Source: Gammaproteobacteria bacterium (GTDB lineage Bacteria > Pseudomonadota > Gammaproteobacteria > JAUZRS01). From it: DNA of 64,000 bases. The position numbers and the translations under genes are program-made. The notes beneath the pieces are model-generated. The model made no database searches and was not told the DNA's origin. It saw only the letters and a program-made list of their open reading frames with translations. Positions within the stretch are counted from its first letter, which is position 1. Every line of letters begins with the position of its first letter. Below are positions 56,235 to 64,000 of this stretch, one piece after another. The DNA lies in contig JAUZSP010000010.1 of the NCBI GenBank assembly GCA_030949385.1, forward strand, positions 90,313 to 154,312, written 5' to 3'.

Positions 56235-57281
56235 ATGTCTTTAGGGCCGGTGATGCTGGATCTGGAGGGAGCAGCCCTCAATGAGCGTGAACGCCGTGTG
56301 CTGCAACAGCCGCAGGTGGGTGGGGTGATTCTTTTCAGCCGCAATTTTGAGTCACGTTTGCAGTTGCAGCGGTTGGTGGCGGAGATTCGCGCCGTGCGCC
56401 AACCGCCGCTGCTGGTGGCGGTGGATCACGAAGGCGGTCGGGTGCAGCGCTTTCGAGCCGGTTTCAGCCCCATTCCGGCGATGGCACGCCTCGGTGAGTT
56501 GTACGAGCGCAATAAAAAAATGGCCTTGCACAGCGCCGAGCAGTTGGGCTGGTTGTTGGCCGCTGAACTGCGTGCCGAAGGCGTTGATGTCAGTTTTACC
56601 CCTGTGCTGGATCTGGGGCGGGGCATCAGTGGGGTGATTGGCGATCGTGCGTTTCACTCTGATCCTGAGGTGATTGCGCGTTTGGCGGCGGCGTTGATGG
56701 CGGGGATGAAACGGGCGGGGATGGTGGCGGTGGGCAAACATTTTCCCGGTCACGGTACGGTGAAAGAAGATTCTCATCTGGCGTGCCCTGTTGATCCGCG
56801 ATCGTTGGCGGAGTTGATGTTGGAAGACCTGCTGCCCTTTGAGCGTCTGATTGAGCAGGGTTTGGCGGCGATGATGCCCGCCCATGTGATTTACTCGCAT
56901 GTGGATCAACACCCAGCGGGTTTTTCGCCTTTTTGGTTGCAGCAGGTGCTGCGCCGTGAGCTGCGTTTTCAGGGGGTGATTTTCAGCGACGATCTGAGCA
57001 TGGCCGCCGCCGCTGCCTACGGAGATTATCCGCAACGGGCGCAAGCGTCGTTGCAGGCGGGCTGTGACATGGTGCTGGTTTGCAACCAACCTGAGGCGGC
57101 AGAGGCGGTAGTGGCTTCGCTCAAAGGTTATGAAAACCCCGCCAGTCAAGCGCGTTTGGTGCGTCTGCACGGTCGAGGTGGGATGAGTGGCGATGCGCTG
57201 CGCGCCAGTGACGAGTGGCAGCAGGCTCAAGGGGTGTTGCAGGCGGTGCAGAGCGGCGATGATTTTGAGTTAGAGCCATGA
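56235..57281 (+). CDS. nagZ: Beta-N-acetylhexosaminidase
   Basis: NagZ is the cytoplasmic GH3 enzyme that removes GlcNAc from anhydromuropeptides in peptidoglycan recycling. The 348-residue product has the core motifs VDHEGGRVQRFR, AVGKHFPGHGTVKEDSH, and SDDLSMAA (catalytic Asp), and ends normally. The next gene (hpt) overlaps its stop by four bases and a thiopurine phosphorylase follows, so the three are one operon. In Pseudomonas aeruginosa nagZ is also next to a methylthioinosine phosphorylase gene, so the order is conserved. Confidence 0.95.
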   Translation: MSLGPVMLDLEGAALNERERRVLQQPQVGGVILFSRNFESRLQLQRLVAEIRAVRQPPLLVAVDHEGGRVQRFRAGFSPIPAMARLGELYERNKKMALHSAEQLGWLLAAELRAEGVDVSFTPVLDLGRGISGVIGDRAFHSDPEVIARLAAALMAGMKRAGMVAVGKHFPGHGTVKEDSHLACPVDPRSLAELMLEDLLPFERLIEQGLAAMMPAHVIYSHVDQHPAGFSPFWLQQVLRRELRFQGVIFSDDLSMAAAAAYGDYPQRAQASLQAGCDMVLVCNQPEAAEAVVASLKGYENPASQARLVRLHGRGGMSGDALRASDEWQQAQGVLQAVQSGDDFELEP

Positions 57282-57847
57282 ATCGCTCTTCTATTACCGC
57301 TGCACAAGCAGAGGCGGCTTTGGCGGAAGCTGAGTTGTTGTTTGATGAAGATCAAATTCGTACGGCGTTAGAAAAAATAGCCACTGAAATCAGCGCGCAG
57401 TTGGCGGACTCTGATCCGTTGCTGATTTCGGTCTTGAACGGCGGTCTGATTCCGGCGGGTCAGTTATTGCCGCTGCTGGATTTTCCTTTGCAGTGCGATG
57501 TGTTGCACGCCACGCGCTACCGTGGTGAAACGTCGGGTGGCGAGTTGCAGTGGTTGCTGTATCCGCAGCAGAATTTACGCGGGCGCACGGTGTTGATTGT
57601 GGATGATATTTTGGATGAGGGGCATACTCTAAAAGCCATTCTTGCGTACTGCCAACAACAAGGCGTTAAGCAGGTGCAGAGTGCGGTTTTACTGGAGAAA
57701 AAACATCAGCGCCGCTGCGCAGGTGTTGAGGCGGATTATGTCGCCTTGCGTGTGGATGATCGTTATGTGGTGGGTTATGGGATGGATTATCACGGTTACT
57801 TGCGTAATGCGAAGGGTATTTATGCTCTCGATGAAACGGCGTTGTAA
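57278..57847 (+). CDS. Hypoxanthine-guanine phosphoribosyltransferase
   Basis: Salvages hypoxanthine or guanine to IMP/GMP using PRPP. The 189-residue product has the PRPP motif VLIVDDILDEGHTL, LISVLNGGLIPAGQL, ATRYRGETSGGEL and the C-terminal ending YVVGYGMDYHGYLRN typical of the hypoxanthine type. It overlaps nagZ by four bases (ATGA) and precedes the methylthioinosine phosphorylase, which releases hypoxanthine; the salvage step follows naturally. No gene symbol is claimed because hpt and gpt subtypes are not resolved by eye. Confidence 0.9.
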   Translation: MNRSSITAAQAEAALAEAELLFDEDQIRTALEKIATEISAQLADSDPLLISVLNGGLIPAGQLLPLLDFPLQCDVLHATRYRGETSGGELQWLLYPQQNLRGRTVLIVDDILDEGHTLKAILAYCQQQGVKQVQSAVLLEKKHQRRCAGVEADYVALRVDDRYVVGYGMDYHGYLRNAKGIYALDETAL

Positions 57848-57856
57848 GGAGTTCTA

Positions 57857-58603
57857 ATGTCTAGTTCAGCATCCATCGCCATTATTGGTGGCAGCGGTTT
57901 TAGCTCTTTGGCTGAGTTGAGGGTGATTAAAACCGAGCAGGTCATGACCGAATTTGGTGCGCCATCGGCTCCTCTGGTTTATGCCGAATTGGCGGGGCGG
58001 TCATTGGTCTTTCTTGCCCGCCACGGTGACCCTCATACCATTCCACCTCATCAAGTGAATTACCGCGCCAATATGCTGGCTTTGAAAGAAGCTGGAGTAA
58101 AACAGGTGTTTGCTTTGGCGGCGGTGGGTGGCATGGGTGATGGGTGTACTCCCGGTGCTTTGGTGATCCCTGATCAGATTATTGACTATACGTATGGTCG
58201 TCAGCAGACCTACTTTGAAGAGAATTTGGAGCAGGTTACTCACATTGATTTCACCTACCCTTATACCGAGGTTTTGCGAACGGAGTTAAAGCAGGCTGCG
58301 GTAAAAGCGCAGATTGAGTTGGTGACAGAGGGGGTTTATGCTGCCACGCAAGGACCGCGTTTGGAAACGGCAGCGGAGGTCAGAAAATTGGAGCATGACG
58401 GCTGTACCATTGTCGGCATGACGGGGATGCCAGAAGCGGCTTTGGCGCGTGAACTGGAGTTGGAATACGCCTGTTTGGCGGTGGTGGCCAATTGGGCAGC
58501 GGGTAAACGTGATGTTTTGATTACCATGCCCGAAATTGAAAAAACCTTGCAGAGGGCGCATAAATCGGTAAATCAGCTTCTGTTAGCTCTGTTTTCTCGA
58601 TAA
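57857..58603 (+). CDS. mtiP: S-methyl-5'-thioinosine phosphorylase
   Basis: Phosphorylases of this group cleave methylthioinosine (or methylthioadenosine) to a base and methylthioribose-1-phosphate. The 248-residue product has IIGGSGFSSL, FLARHGDPHTIPPHQVNYRAN, ATQGPRLETAAEVRKL and VGMTGMPEAALARELEL. In this operon, with a hypoxanthine phosphoribosyltransferase directly before, the inosine-type substrate is likelier than adenosine, matching the Pseudomonas aeruginosa PA3004 arrangement beside nagZ. Start ATG 57857 with AAGGAG. Confidence 0.88.
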   Translation: MSSSASIAIIGGSGFSSLAELRVIKTEQVMTEFGAPSAPLVYAELAGRSLVFLARHGDPHTIPPHQVNYRANMLALKEAGVKQVFALAAVGGMGDGCTPGALVIPDQIIDYTYGRQQTYFEENLEQVTHIDFTYPYTEVLRTELKQAAVKAQIELVTEGVYAATQGPRLETAAEVRKLEHDGCTIVGMTGMPEAALARELELEYACLAVVANWAAGKRDVLITMPEIEKTLQRAHKSVNQLLLALFSR

Positions 58604-58716
58604 ATTAGGTTATAAAAGAATAATATTTTCTAAAAAGTGGCTGTTCTCTTGACCGATGGCAGGGCAGACAACGACACTGGAGTTTCTCGTCATACGTGAC
58701 TTTTCTGGGGTCGGTT

Positions 58717-59865
58717 ATGCAACGCATCACTTTTTACTACTCTCAACATCAGGGCTGGAGTTTGGACTCTTTTCCTGACTGGGACTCGCCTGAAACACTG
58801 CTGATGGTGTTTGGTGCCAGTGAGTTTTTGCACAATCCCGCCCCTTTGCAAACCTTACGCGATGCTTTTCCCACCTCTCTGTTTATTGGTTGTTCGACTG
58901 CCGGTGAAATTTTTGCTGATCGTGTCTCTGATCACAGCCTCAGTGTGGCCTTGATCCGTTTTGCCCATACGCCGCTGAGGATCGTGACCGCATCGGTCTC
59001 TGCGATGAAAGACTCTTTTAAGATCGGTGAGCACTTGGCGCAGCAGTTGGTCGCAAATGACCTGCGTTCTTTGTTTGTACTCTCTGATGGCTTGCATGTG
59101 AACGGCAGTGAACTGGTTAAAGGGTTGTGTGCCAATGTGGCTGATGAGGTGGTTATTACCGGTGGTTTGGCCGGAGATGGTGAACGGTTTCAGCAGAGTT
59201 GGGTGATGTCGAAGGGGCTGCCGGAAGAGTCAAAAGTGGTGGCCTTGGGTTTTTATGGCGATGCTATTAGGGTCTCTTTTGGCAGCAAAGGTGGTTGGGA
59301 TATTTTTGGTCCGGAGCGGCGTGTGACCCGTTCGGTTAATAATGTTTTATATGAATTGGATGGCCGTCCGGCACTGGAATTGTACAAGGCGTATTTAGGT
59401 GAGTTGGCAGAGGGTTTACCTTCAACGGGTCTTCTGTTTCCTTTGGCGCTGCGCCAAAACCGCGAGGATGAGCGCCATCGAGTTAGAACTATTTTAGCGG
59501 TGGATGAAGCGGCGCAGTCATTGACCTTTGCTGGTGACGTGCCGCAGGGCTGGTTGGTGCAGCTGATGCGCGCCAATTTTGAGCGGCTGATTGACGGTGC
59601 CGAACGTGCGGCGATGGATGCGCAGCAGCGTATTGCAGGTGTTGACTCGGGGCAGAAGTTATCGATTGCCATCAGTTGTGTCGGGCGGCGGTTGGTGTTG
59701 CGAGAGCGTTCTGAGGAGGAGCTTGAAGTGACGTTGGCGGCGCTAAAGGGGGATGTGGAGCAGATTGGTTTTTACTCTTATGGTGAAATTTCTCCCTTTG
59801 TCAGTGGCAGTTGTGATCTGCACAATCAAACCATGACCCTAACGGTTTTTAGTGAGGCAAAATAG
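58717..59865 (+). CDS. FIST-domain sensor protein (NosP-like), second copy
   Basis: A 382-residue cytoplasmic sensor with FIST and FIST_C parts: [57 protein letters not shown], and the end FYSYGEISPFVSGSCDLHNQTMTLT, which is what I recall of NosP-type proteins. The ATG at 58717 is the start because the family begins near the QRITFYYSQHQGW pattern; the GTG at 58696 is in frame but less good. A hybrid kinase begins only three bases after the stop, so the pair is coupled. The ligand (NO-bound haem in NosP) cannot be shown from sequence. Confidence 0.88.
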   Translation: MQRITFYYSQHQGWSLDSFPDWDSPETLLMVFGASEFLHNPAPLQTLRDAFPTSLFIGCSTAGEIFADRVSDHSLSVALIRFAHTPLRIVTASVSAMKDSFKIGEHLAQQLVANDLRSLFVLSDGLHVNGSELVKGLCANVADEVVITGGLAGDGERFQQSWVMSKGLPEESKVVALGFYGDAIRVSFGSKGGWDIFGPERRVTRSVNNVLYELDGRPALELYKAYLGELAEGLPSTGLLFPLALRQNREDERHRVRTILAVDEAAQSLTFAGDVPQGWLVQLMRANFERLIDGAERAAMDAQQRIAGVDSGQKLSIAISCVGRRLVLRERSEEELEVTLAALKGDVEQIGFYSYGEISPFVSGSCDLHNQTMTLTVFSEAK

Positions 59866-59868
59866 ATA

Positions 59869-62046
59869 ATGCATCACCTCTTAACACGGCAGTTGCAGCG
59901 TTTGGGTTTGGATGAGGCTCAAGCGCCCTCTAAGGAGCAGTGGTTGGCGTTGTTGCAAAAAGTCAGCGCAACTTACGATGATGCGGATCAAGACCGCTAT
60001 TTACTTGAACGCTCAATGGAGATCTCTTCTAAGGAGATGATGGCTCTGTACGACAGTGTGCGCCAACAGTCGGAGAACCGCGTTGAAGTTGAGCATCAAA
60101 AATTACGTTCGGTGATGGACTCATTGAGTGACGGTCTGTGTGTTTTGGATGACAGGGGCGTGTTGCAGTTTATTAATCCTGCGGGTGAATATTATTTTCA
60201 AGATGCGGCAGATAATCTGGTGGGGTGTTCTGTTTTAAGTCGTTTTACTCTGCACGAGGTGGGGCAGCCAGAAGAGCCTTTGTTGACCGAGGAGCTGTTG
60301 CGTCGTTTGGCCGCAGGTGAGAGTTTTCGGGATGATCGAGGTTTGTTATTGCAAGATGATGATGATTTGGCCGTCTCTTGCGTCTTTAATCCGTTGTTTG
60401 TGGACGATGAATTTTTAGGTCAAGTCTTTCTGTTCAGGGACATCAGTGAGCGGCGGCGTTTTGAAATCAGCCTGCATCAAGCGCAGCAAGATGCGGAACA
60501 GGCGAGTCGTTCTAAAAGCGAATTTTTGGCCACCATGAGCCATGAGATTCGCACCCCGATTAACGGCGTGATGGGGATGTTGGGCTTGTTACTGGATTCC
60601 AGCTTGGATGAGGATCAGCGTGATTGTGCGGATAACGCCTATCGCTCTTCGGAAGCGTTGTTATCCATTATTAATGATGTGCTGGATTTTTCTAAGATTG
60701 AAGCGGATCAGTTGCAGTTGGAGCACTTGGAGTTTGATCCACAACTGTTGGTTGAGGAGTTACTGGATTTTTTTGCCGAAACAGCCGCAGAGAAGAGGCT
60801 CTCTTTGATGGCCTACATTGATCCTAATGTGCCCGAAACGGTGTTTGGTGACATTGGCCGAGTGCGGCAGGTGTTGAGTAACTTGATCTCCAATGCGATT
60901 AAATTTACCGATCAAGGTGACGTGTTGATTCGCTTGTTACCTGAGGCTGAGGATCTGATTCGCTGTGAAGTGCGAGATACGGGCATTGGCCTTTCGACGG
61001 AACATTCACAAAAACTGTTTGAACGTTTTATTCAAGCGGATGCATCCACCACGCGGCGTTACGGTGGTACCGGTTTGGGTTTGAGTATCAGTAAACGTTT
61101 GGTAGAAAAGATGGGCGGTGACATTGGGGTGCAGAGCGAGGTGGGGCAGGGCAGCACGTTCTGGTTTAATTTACCGACCCATGTTAAAGATCGTCGGCAA
61201 GATGCTCCCAGTTTATCGGGATTGTCGCTGCTGTTATTGGACAGCGGTCATTATCGCCATAACACCTTGGTGGAACAGCTGCAGAGCTGGCAGATTGAGG
61301 TCACACAGGTCGCTTCTTTACCGCAAGCGCTGTTGAAGTTAGAGGCGAGTGGACAAAAACAGCAGTTTGATTTGGTGGTGATCAACCGTCATCAAGCCGA
61401 TGGTTTGATCTGGGCGGAAGTATTGCAAGCGATGCCGCATTTGATGGAAATGCCAATGTTGGTGTTTATCAATTTTCGTCAACATCTGGATCACAGTCGT
61501 TATCAGCGTCTGGCACGAACCTTTTATCTGCGCAAACCCTTAAAAGCATCCCTGCTGTATCAGCATTTGATGGCGGTGGCTGAAAAACGGTTGCTAAGCT
61601 TGAATAAGGGCAATAGAAATCCACACACGCAATTATCGGATCTCAGTTATCAGGGTAAATCGGTGTTGGTGGTGGAAGATAATCTGGTCAATCAGAAGAT
61701 TTTACAGCGCATGTTGGAAAAGATGGACGTGGCGGTGGATGTGGCGGTCAACGGTTTGGAGGCGCTGTTGCTGGTGCAGCAGCACCGTTACGATTTGATC
61801 TTGATGGATTGCCAAATGCCGGTAATGGACGGTTACGAAGCGACGCAAAAACTACGCAAACGAGAGCGTGCGCAGCGCCGTTATGTACCGATTATTGGTA
61901 TCACTGCAAATGCCTTGGTGGGTGATCGTGAAAAATGTCTGGATGCGGGTATGGATGATTATCTGCCTAAACCGATTCGTCCAGCGGAGTTGCGTGGAGC
62001 ACTGCAAGAGTGGTTGGCGTTTGAAAAAGAGAGCCATTCAGCTTAA
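59869..62046 (+). CDS. PAS-containing hybrid histidine kinase, partner of the FIST protein
   Basis: A 725-residue cytoplasmic kinase of NahK-like architecture. Order: helical segment 1-80, PAS about 85-195 ([33 protein letters not shown]), HisKA with His225 ([15 protein letters not shown]), HATPase ([18 protein letters not shown]), a degenerate receiver 452-570 in which Asn506 replaces the phospho-acceptor Asp, and a normal receiver with Asp647 ([19 protein letters not shown]). There is no output domain or HPt, so phosphate must pass to a separate HPt and regulator. It is paired with the FIST gene and its 3' end overlaps the convergent lpxH gene by nine bases. Confidence 0.92.
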   Translation: MHHLLTRQLQRLGLDEAQAPSKEQWLALLQKVSATYDDADQDRYLLERSMEISSKEMMALYDSVRQQSENRVEVEHQKLRSVMDSLSDGLCVLDDRGVLQFINPAGEYYFQDAADNLVGCSVLSRFTLHEVGQPEEPLLTEELLRRLAAGESFRDDRGLLLQDDDDLAVSCVFNPLFVDDEFLGQVFLFRDISERRRFEISLHQAQQDAEQASRSKSEFLATMSHEIRTPINGVMGMLGLLLDSSLDEDQRDCADNAYRSSEALLSIINDVLDFSKIEADQLQLEHLEFDPQLLVEELLDFFAETAAEKRLSLMAYIDPNVPETVFGDIGRVRQVLSNLISNAIKFTDQGDVLIRLLPEAEDLIRCEVRDTGIGLSTEHSQKLFERFIQADASTTRRYGGTGLGLSISKRLVEKMGGDIGVQSEVGQGSTFWFNLPTHVKDRRQDAPSLSGLSLLLLDSGHYRHNTLVEQLQSWQIEVTQVASLPQALLKLEASGQKQQFDLVVINRHQADGLIWAEVLQAMPHLMEMPMLVFINFRQHLDHSRYQRLARTFYLRKPLKASLLYQHLMAVAEKRLLSLNKGNRNPHTQLSDLSYQGKSVLVVEDNLVNQKILQRMLEKMDVAVDVAVNGLEALLLVQQHRYDLILMDCQMPVMDGYEATQKLRKRERAQRRYVPIIGITANALVGDREKCLDAGMDDYLPKPIRPAELRGALQEWLAFEKESHSA

Positions 62047-62742
62047 TGCGTCGTTGTTAATTTTTAAATAACAGCAGTGATCTTGCCAGTCGGCGAGGAC
62101 GATTCGAGTGCAGGGCTGTTTGTCTAAAAAAAAGTGATGGGTTTTTGGTCGATGGGTATGGCCATGAATCAGTTGTTGCACCTTGTATTTCCGCATGACT
62201 TTTTCAACTTCTATTTGATTGACATCCATAATTTCACTGCTTTTTCCCCCTGTCGCTGCTTGGCTTGCTTCACGTAAACCTTTGACCATTGCGATGCGCT
62301 CTGCCATAGGCTTGGCCAAAAAGGCCGTTTGCCAATGTGCATCGCGTACCTGTTGGCGAAAGGCTTGGTATTTCACATCGTCGCTGCAAAGAGTGTCACC
62401 GTGCATCAGCACGGTGGGAGTGCCGTAAAGATCAATGAGCGTGGGATCGTCGATTAATTCGATGCCGTAATTGGCCAGCATCTGTTTACCGAGCAGAAAA
62501 TCACGATTGCCGTGCATTAAAAAAACACGGGTACCGTTTTGGCTGAGTTTTTTCAGTGCCTTAAAACAGTCGAGAAACTCGGGATTTGGATCATCATCGC
62601 CGAGCCAATATTCAACAAAATCACCTAAAATATAGAGTTTTTCAGCATGAGCTGCTTGTTGATTAATAAAATCGTGAAACAGCTGTAACACCGCTGGTTG
62701 ACGGGCATCCAAGTGTAAATCAGAAATAAAAAGTGTGTGCAT
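62038..62742 (-). CDS. lpxH: UDP-2,3-diacylglucosamine diphosphatase
   Basis: LpxH hydrolyses UDP-2,3-diacylglucosamine to lipid X in lipid A synthesis, at the inner face of the membrane. The 234-residue product has the metallophosphoesterase set: FISDLHLDARQP, ILGDFVEYWLGDDD, FLMHGNRDFLLG, LMHGDTLCSDD, IHGHTHRPK. I start it at the ATG 62742, since the in-frame extension to 62844 is a low-complexity leader from the AAGCCA repeat. ppiB is upstream on the same strand, the usual ppiB-lpxH neighbourhood. Confidence 0.95.
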   Translation of the reverse strand: MHTLFISDLHLDARQPAVLQLFHDFINQQAAHAEKLYILGDFVEYWLGDDDPNPEFLDCFKALKKLSQNGTRVFLMHGNRDFLLGKQMLANYGIELIDDPTLIDLYGTPTVLMHGDTLCSDDVKYQAFRQQVRDAHWQTAFLAKPMAERIAMVKGLREASQAATGGKSSEIMDVNQIEVEKVMRKYKVQQLIHGHTHRPKTHHFFLDKQPCTRIVLADWQDHCCYLKINNDALS

Positions 62743-62765
62743 AAAATAGAGAGAATAAAAGTGGG

Positions 62766-62809
62766 AAGCCAAAGCCAAAGCCAAAGCCAAACCGCAAGAG
62801 TTTGGCTTT
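62766..62809. repeat. AAGCCA hexamer repeat and hairpin
   Basis: Four tandem AAGCCA units (62766-62789) overlap a 10-bp stem AAAGCCAAAC/GTTTGGCTTT (62783-62809, loop CGCAAGA) between ppiB and lpxH. The hairpin lies ten bases past the ppiB stop and could act as a weak terminator, though no T run follows it on the minus strand. Confidence 0.7.
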
Positions 62810-62818
62810 GAGAAGGGC

Positions 62819-63313
62819 TTAATCGACCACTTCAGCCTTTTCAATCATCACGTCAACGGTAGGCACGTCAGCGTGACCGCCTGCGTTGCCGGTGGAGACT
62901 TTGCTGATCTCCATCATGATGTCCAGCCCATCAACTATTTTACCAAAGACACAGTAACCCCAGCCTTGTTGGGTGGGGGCGGTGAAGTTCAGAAAATCGT
63001 TGTTGCTGACGTTGAGGAAAAACTGCGAGCTGGCAGAATGAGGATCAGGGGTACGCGCCATGGCGATGGTGCCCACGTCGTTGGTGAGGCCGTTGTTGGC
63101 TTCGTTTTCGATGTTGGCGCGGGTTGTTTTTTCGCTCATGCCTGGCTCCATGCCACCGCCTTGCACCATAAAACCAGGGATGACGCGGTGAAAGATGGTG
63201 CCATCATAAAAACCGTCTTTGGCGTATTGCTCAAAATTGGCAGCGGTTTTGGGGGCTTTTTCGTGGTCGAGTTCGAGGGTGATCAGACCCATTGAGGTGT
63301 GCAGTTTAATCAT
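62819..63313 (-). CDS. ppiB: Peptidyl-prolyl cis-trans isomerase (cytoplasmic cyclophilin)
   Basis: A 164-residue cyclophilin without a signal peptide, so cytoplasmic PpiB. Motifs: [16 protein letters not shown] (catalytic Arg), [46 protein letters not shown]. It precedes lpxH, a conserved gammaproteobacterial order. The upstream gene on the same strand, 66 bp away, is a second cyclophilin with a signal peptide; the two are tandem paralogues. Confidence 0.95.
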   Translation of the reverse strand: MIKLHTSMGLITLELDHEKAPKTAANFEQYAKDGFYDGTIFHRVIPGFMVQGGGMEPGMSEKTTRANIENEANNGLTNDVGTIAMARTPDPHSASSQFFLNVSNNDFLNFTAPTQQGWGYCVFGKIVDGLDIMMEISKVSTGNAGGHADVPTVDVMIEKAEVVD

Positions 63314-63379
63314 GGAAAGACCTTTGTCTAAGTAAGTTTGAATGCAAAATATAGGGGTGAATATTGATAAATCAAGCCG

Positions 63380-64000
63380 CTAGAGGCGGCTGATTTTGTT
63401 GATGATCACCTGAGGGCTGGGCACGTCTTTGGGGAAGGAGCCACCTGAGCCGGTTTTCAGCGCGGAAATTTTCTCGATCACCGCTTTGCCGTCAATCACT
63501 TTGCCAAAGACACAGTAACCCCAGCCACGGCGAGATTTGCGCGTGTGGTTTAAAAAGCGGTTGTTGCTGGAGTTGATGAAAAATTGTGCGGTGGCGGAGT
63601 CGGGGTCAGAGGTGCGCGCCATGGCGATGCTGCCGTAGTTGTTTTCCAGCCCGTTGTCCGCTTCGTTGGCCACCGGATCGTGGGTGGCTTTGCGGTTGTA
63701 GCTTTTATCAAAACCACCGCCCTGAATCATAAAGTTGGCGATGACACGATGAAAAACGGTATCGGTGTAGAACCCTTCATCGACGTAGCGGAGAAAGTTT
63801 TTCACCGTTTTGGGGGCTTTTTCGGGGTACAGCTCTAGGGTCATGTTGCCTTGGCTGGTCTCGATTTTGACTTGGATGGCTTCATTTTTTTGTTTGTGTT
63901 CGTGGTCATGCTCTTTTTTCTCGCCGTGATCGGCAGCCGAGGCGGTGCCGAAGAGGCTGAGGCTGGCAAGCAGCAGCAGGGTTTTTGATAGGGCGTTTAA
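63380..64000 (-). CDS. ppiA: Periplasmic peptidyl-prolyl cis-trans isomerase, 5'-truncated
   Basis: A cyclophilin with the core TVFHRVIANFMIQGGGFD, NGLENNYGSIAMARTSD, SATAQFFINSSNNRFL and [15 protein letters not shown], essentially the family's catalytic set. The frame stays open to the window edge and supplies a signal-peptide-like segment (TLLLLASLSLFGTASA) followed by a charged His-rich stretch (DHGEKKEHDHEHKQK) before the cyclophilin domain. The start codon lies outside the window. A periplasmic PpiA folded after export is therefore likely. The His-rich spacer may bind metal ions, which is speculation. Confidence 0.88.
   Translation of the reverse strand, partial: LNALSKTLLLLASLSLFGTASAADHGEKKEHDHEHKQKNEAIQVKIETSQGNMTLELYPEKAPKTVKNFLRYVDEGFYTDTVFHRVIANFMIQGGGFDKSYNRKATHDPVANEADNGLENNYGSIAMARTSDPDSATAQFFINSSNNRFLNHTRKSRRGWGYCVFGKVIDGKAVIEKISALKTGSGGSFPKDVPSPQVIINKISRL

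Noticed and set aside
62743..62844. N-terminal extension of lpxH
   Set aside because: It translates the AAGCCA repeat into a low-complexity leader; family members start at MHTLFISDLHL.

Overview
The window is chromosomal DNA from a gammaproteobacterium that is probably a sulfur oxidiser. The pointer to sulfur oxidation is a secreted Asn/Gly-rich sulfur-globule-type protein (48649-49083). Housekeeping genes (aceE, xseA, truD, guaBA, mrcB, nagZ, lpxH, ppiA/B) fit a free-swimming Gram-negative cell: pomAB-type flagellar stators, TonB receptor, lipoproteins, lipid A and peptidoglycan genes. I saw no prophage, CRISPR array, rRNA or intact insertion sequence.

Layout. 1-2464: 3'-truncated aceE. 2758-10319: TonB receptor, periplasmic binding protein and a 1479-residue membrane phosphorelay/c-di-GMP protein. 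10320-15949: two small conserved genes, then two Ig-like lipoproteins, the second fused to a beta-helix and a purple-acid-phosphatase-like domain. 15988-25545: xseA, a REC-GGDEF-EAL/CheC/CheY cluster, a kinase-receiver pair, tRNA-Arg, a kinase/phosphotransferase fusion, and pomAB with a PilZ gene. 25619-33812: XRE regulator, a 0.7-kb gap, truD, an rpfF-type DSF synthase with an MFS carrier, an SEC-C protein, rbgA, a J-protein and a UDP-sugar epimerase. 33914-39060: a FIST (NosP-like) sensor with a soluble 1328-residue phosphorelay/GGDEF-EAL protein. 39229-49083: Phd antitoxin, sfsA, mltD, a DsbA-like protein, sbcDC, DUF523 and the sulfur globule gene. 49341-53110: guaBA and a VapBC-type pair with a broken toxin. 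53140-64000: mrcB, TPR lipoprotein, a palindrome-rich repeat island, nagZ-hpt-mtiP, a second FIST/hybrid-kinase pair, lpxH, ppiB and partial ppiA.

Theme. The window is dense in signalling. Three GGDEF-EAL proteins, a PilZ protein, a DSF synthase, two FIST-kinase modules, a CheC/CheY pair and flagellar stators all fit control of motility versus attachment. The best candidate for a little-described system is a shared chassis, HisKA-HATPase-REC-REC-HPt-REC-GGDEF-EAL. It holds a complete four-step phosphorelay and both c-di-GMP enzyme domains in one chain. It occurs twice with different inputs: a TonB receptor plus periplasmic binding protein, and a cytoplasmic FIST sensor.

Caution. Several conserved genes (aceE twice, the fused lipoprotein twice, mltD, a small Cys-rich gene) are broken by apparent single extra bases, mostly in short homopolymers. 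This looks more like residual sequencing insertions than gene decay. Function calls rest on motif and family recognition by eye; no database search was possible.
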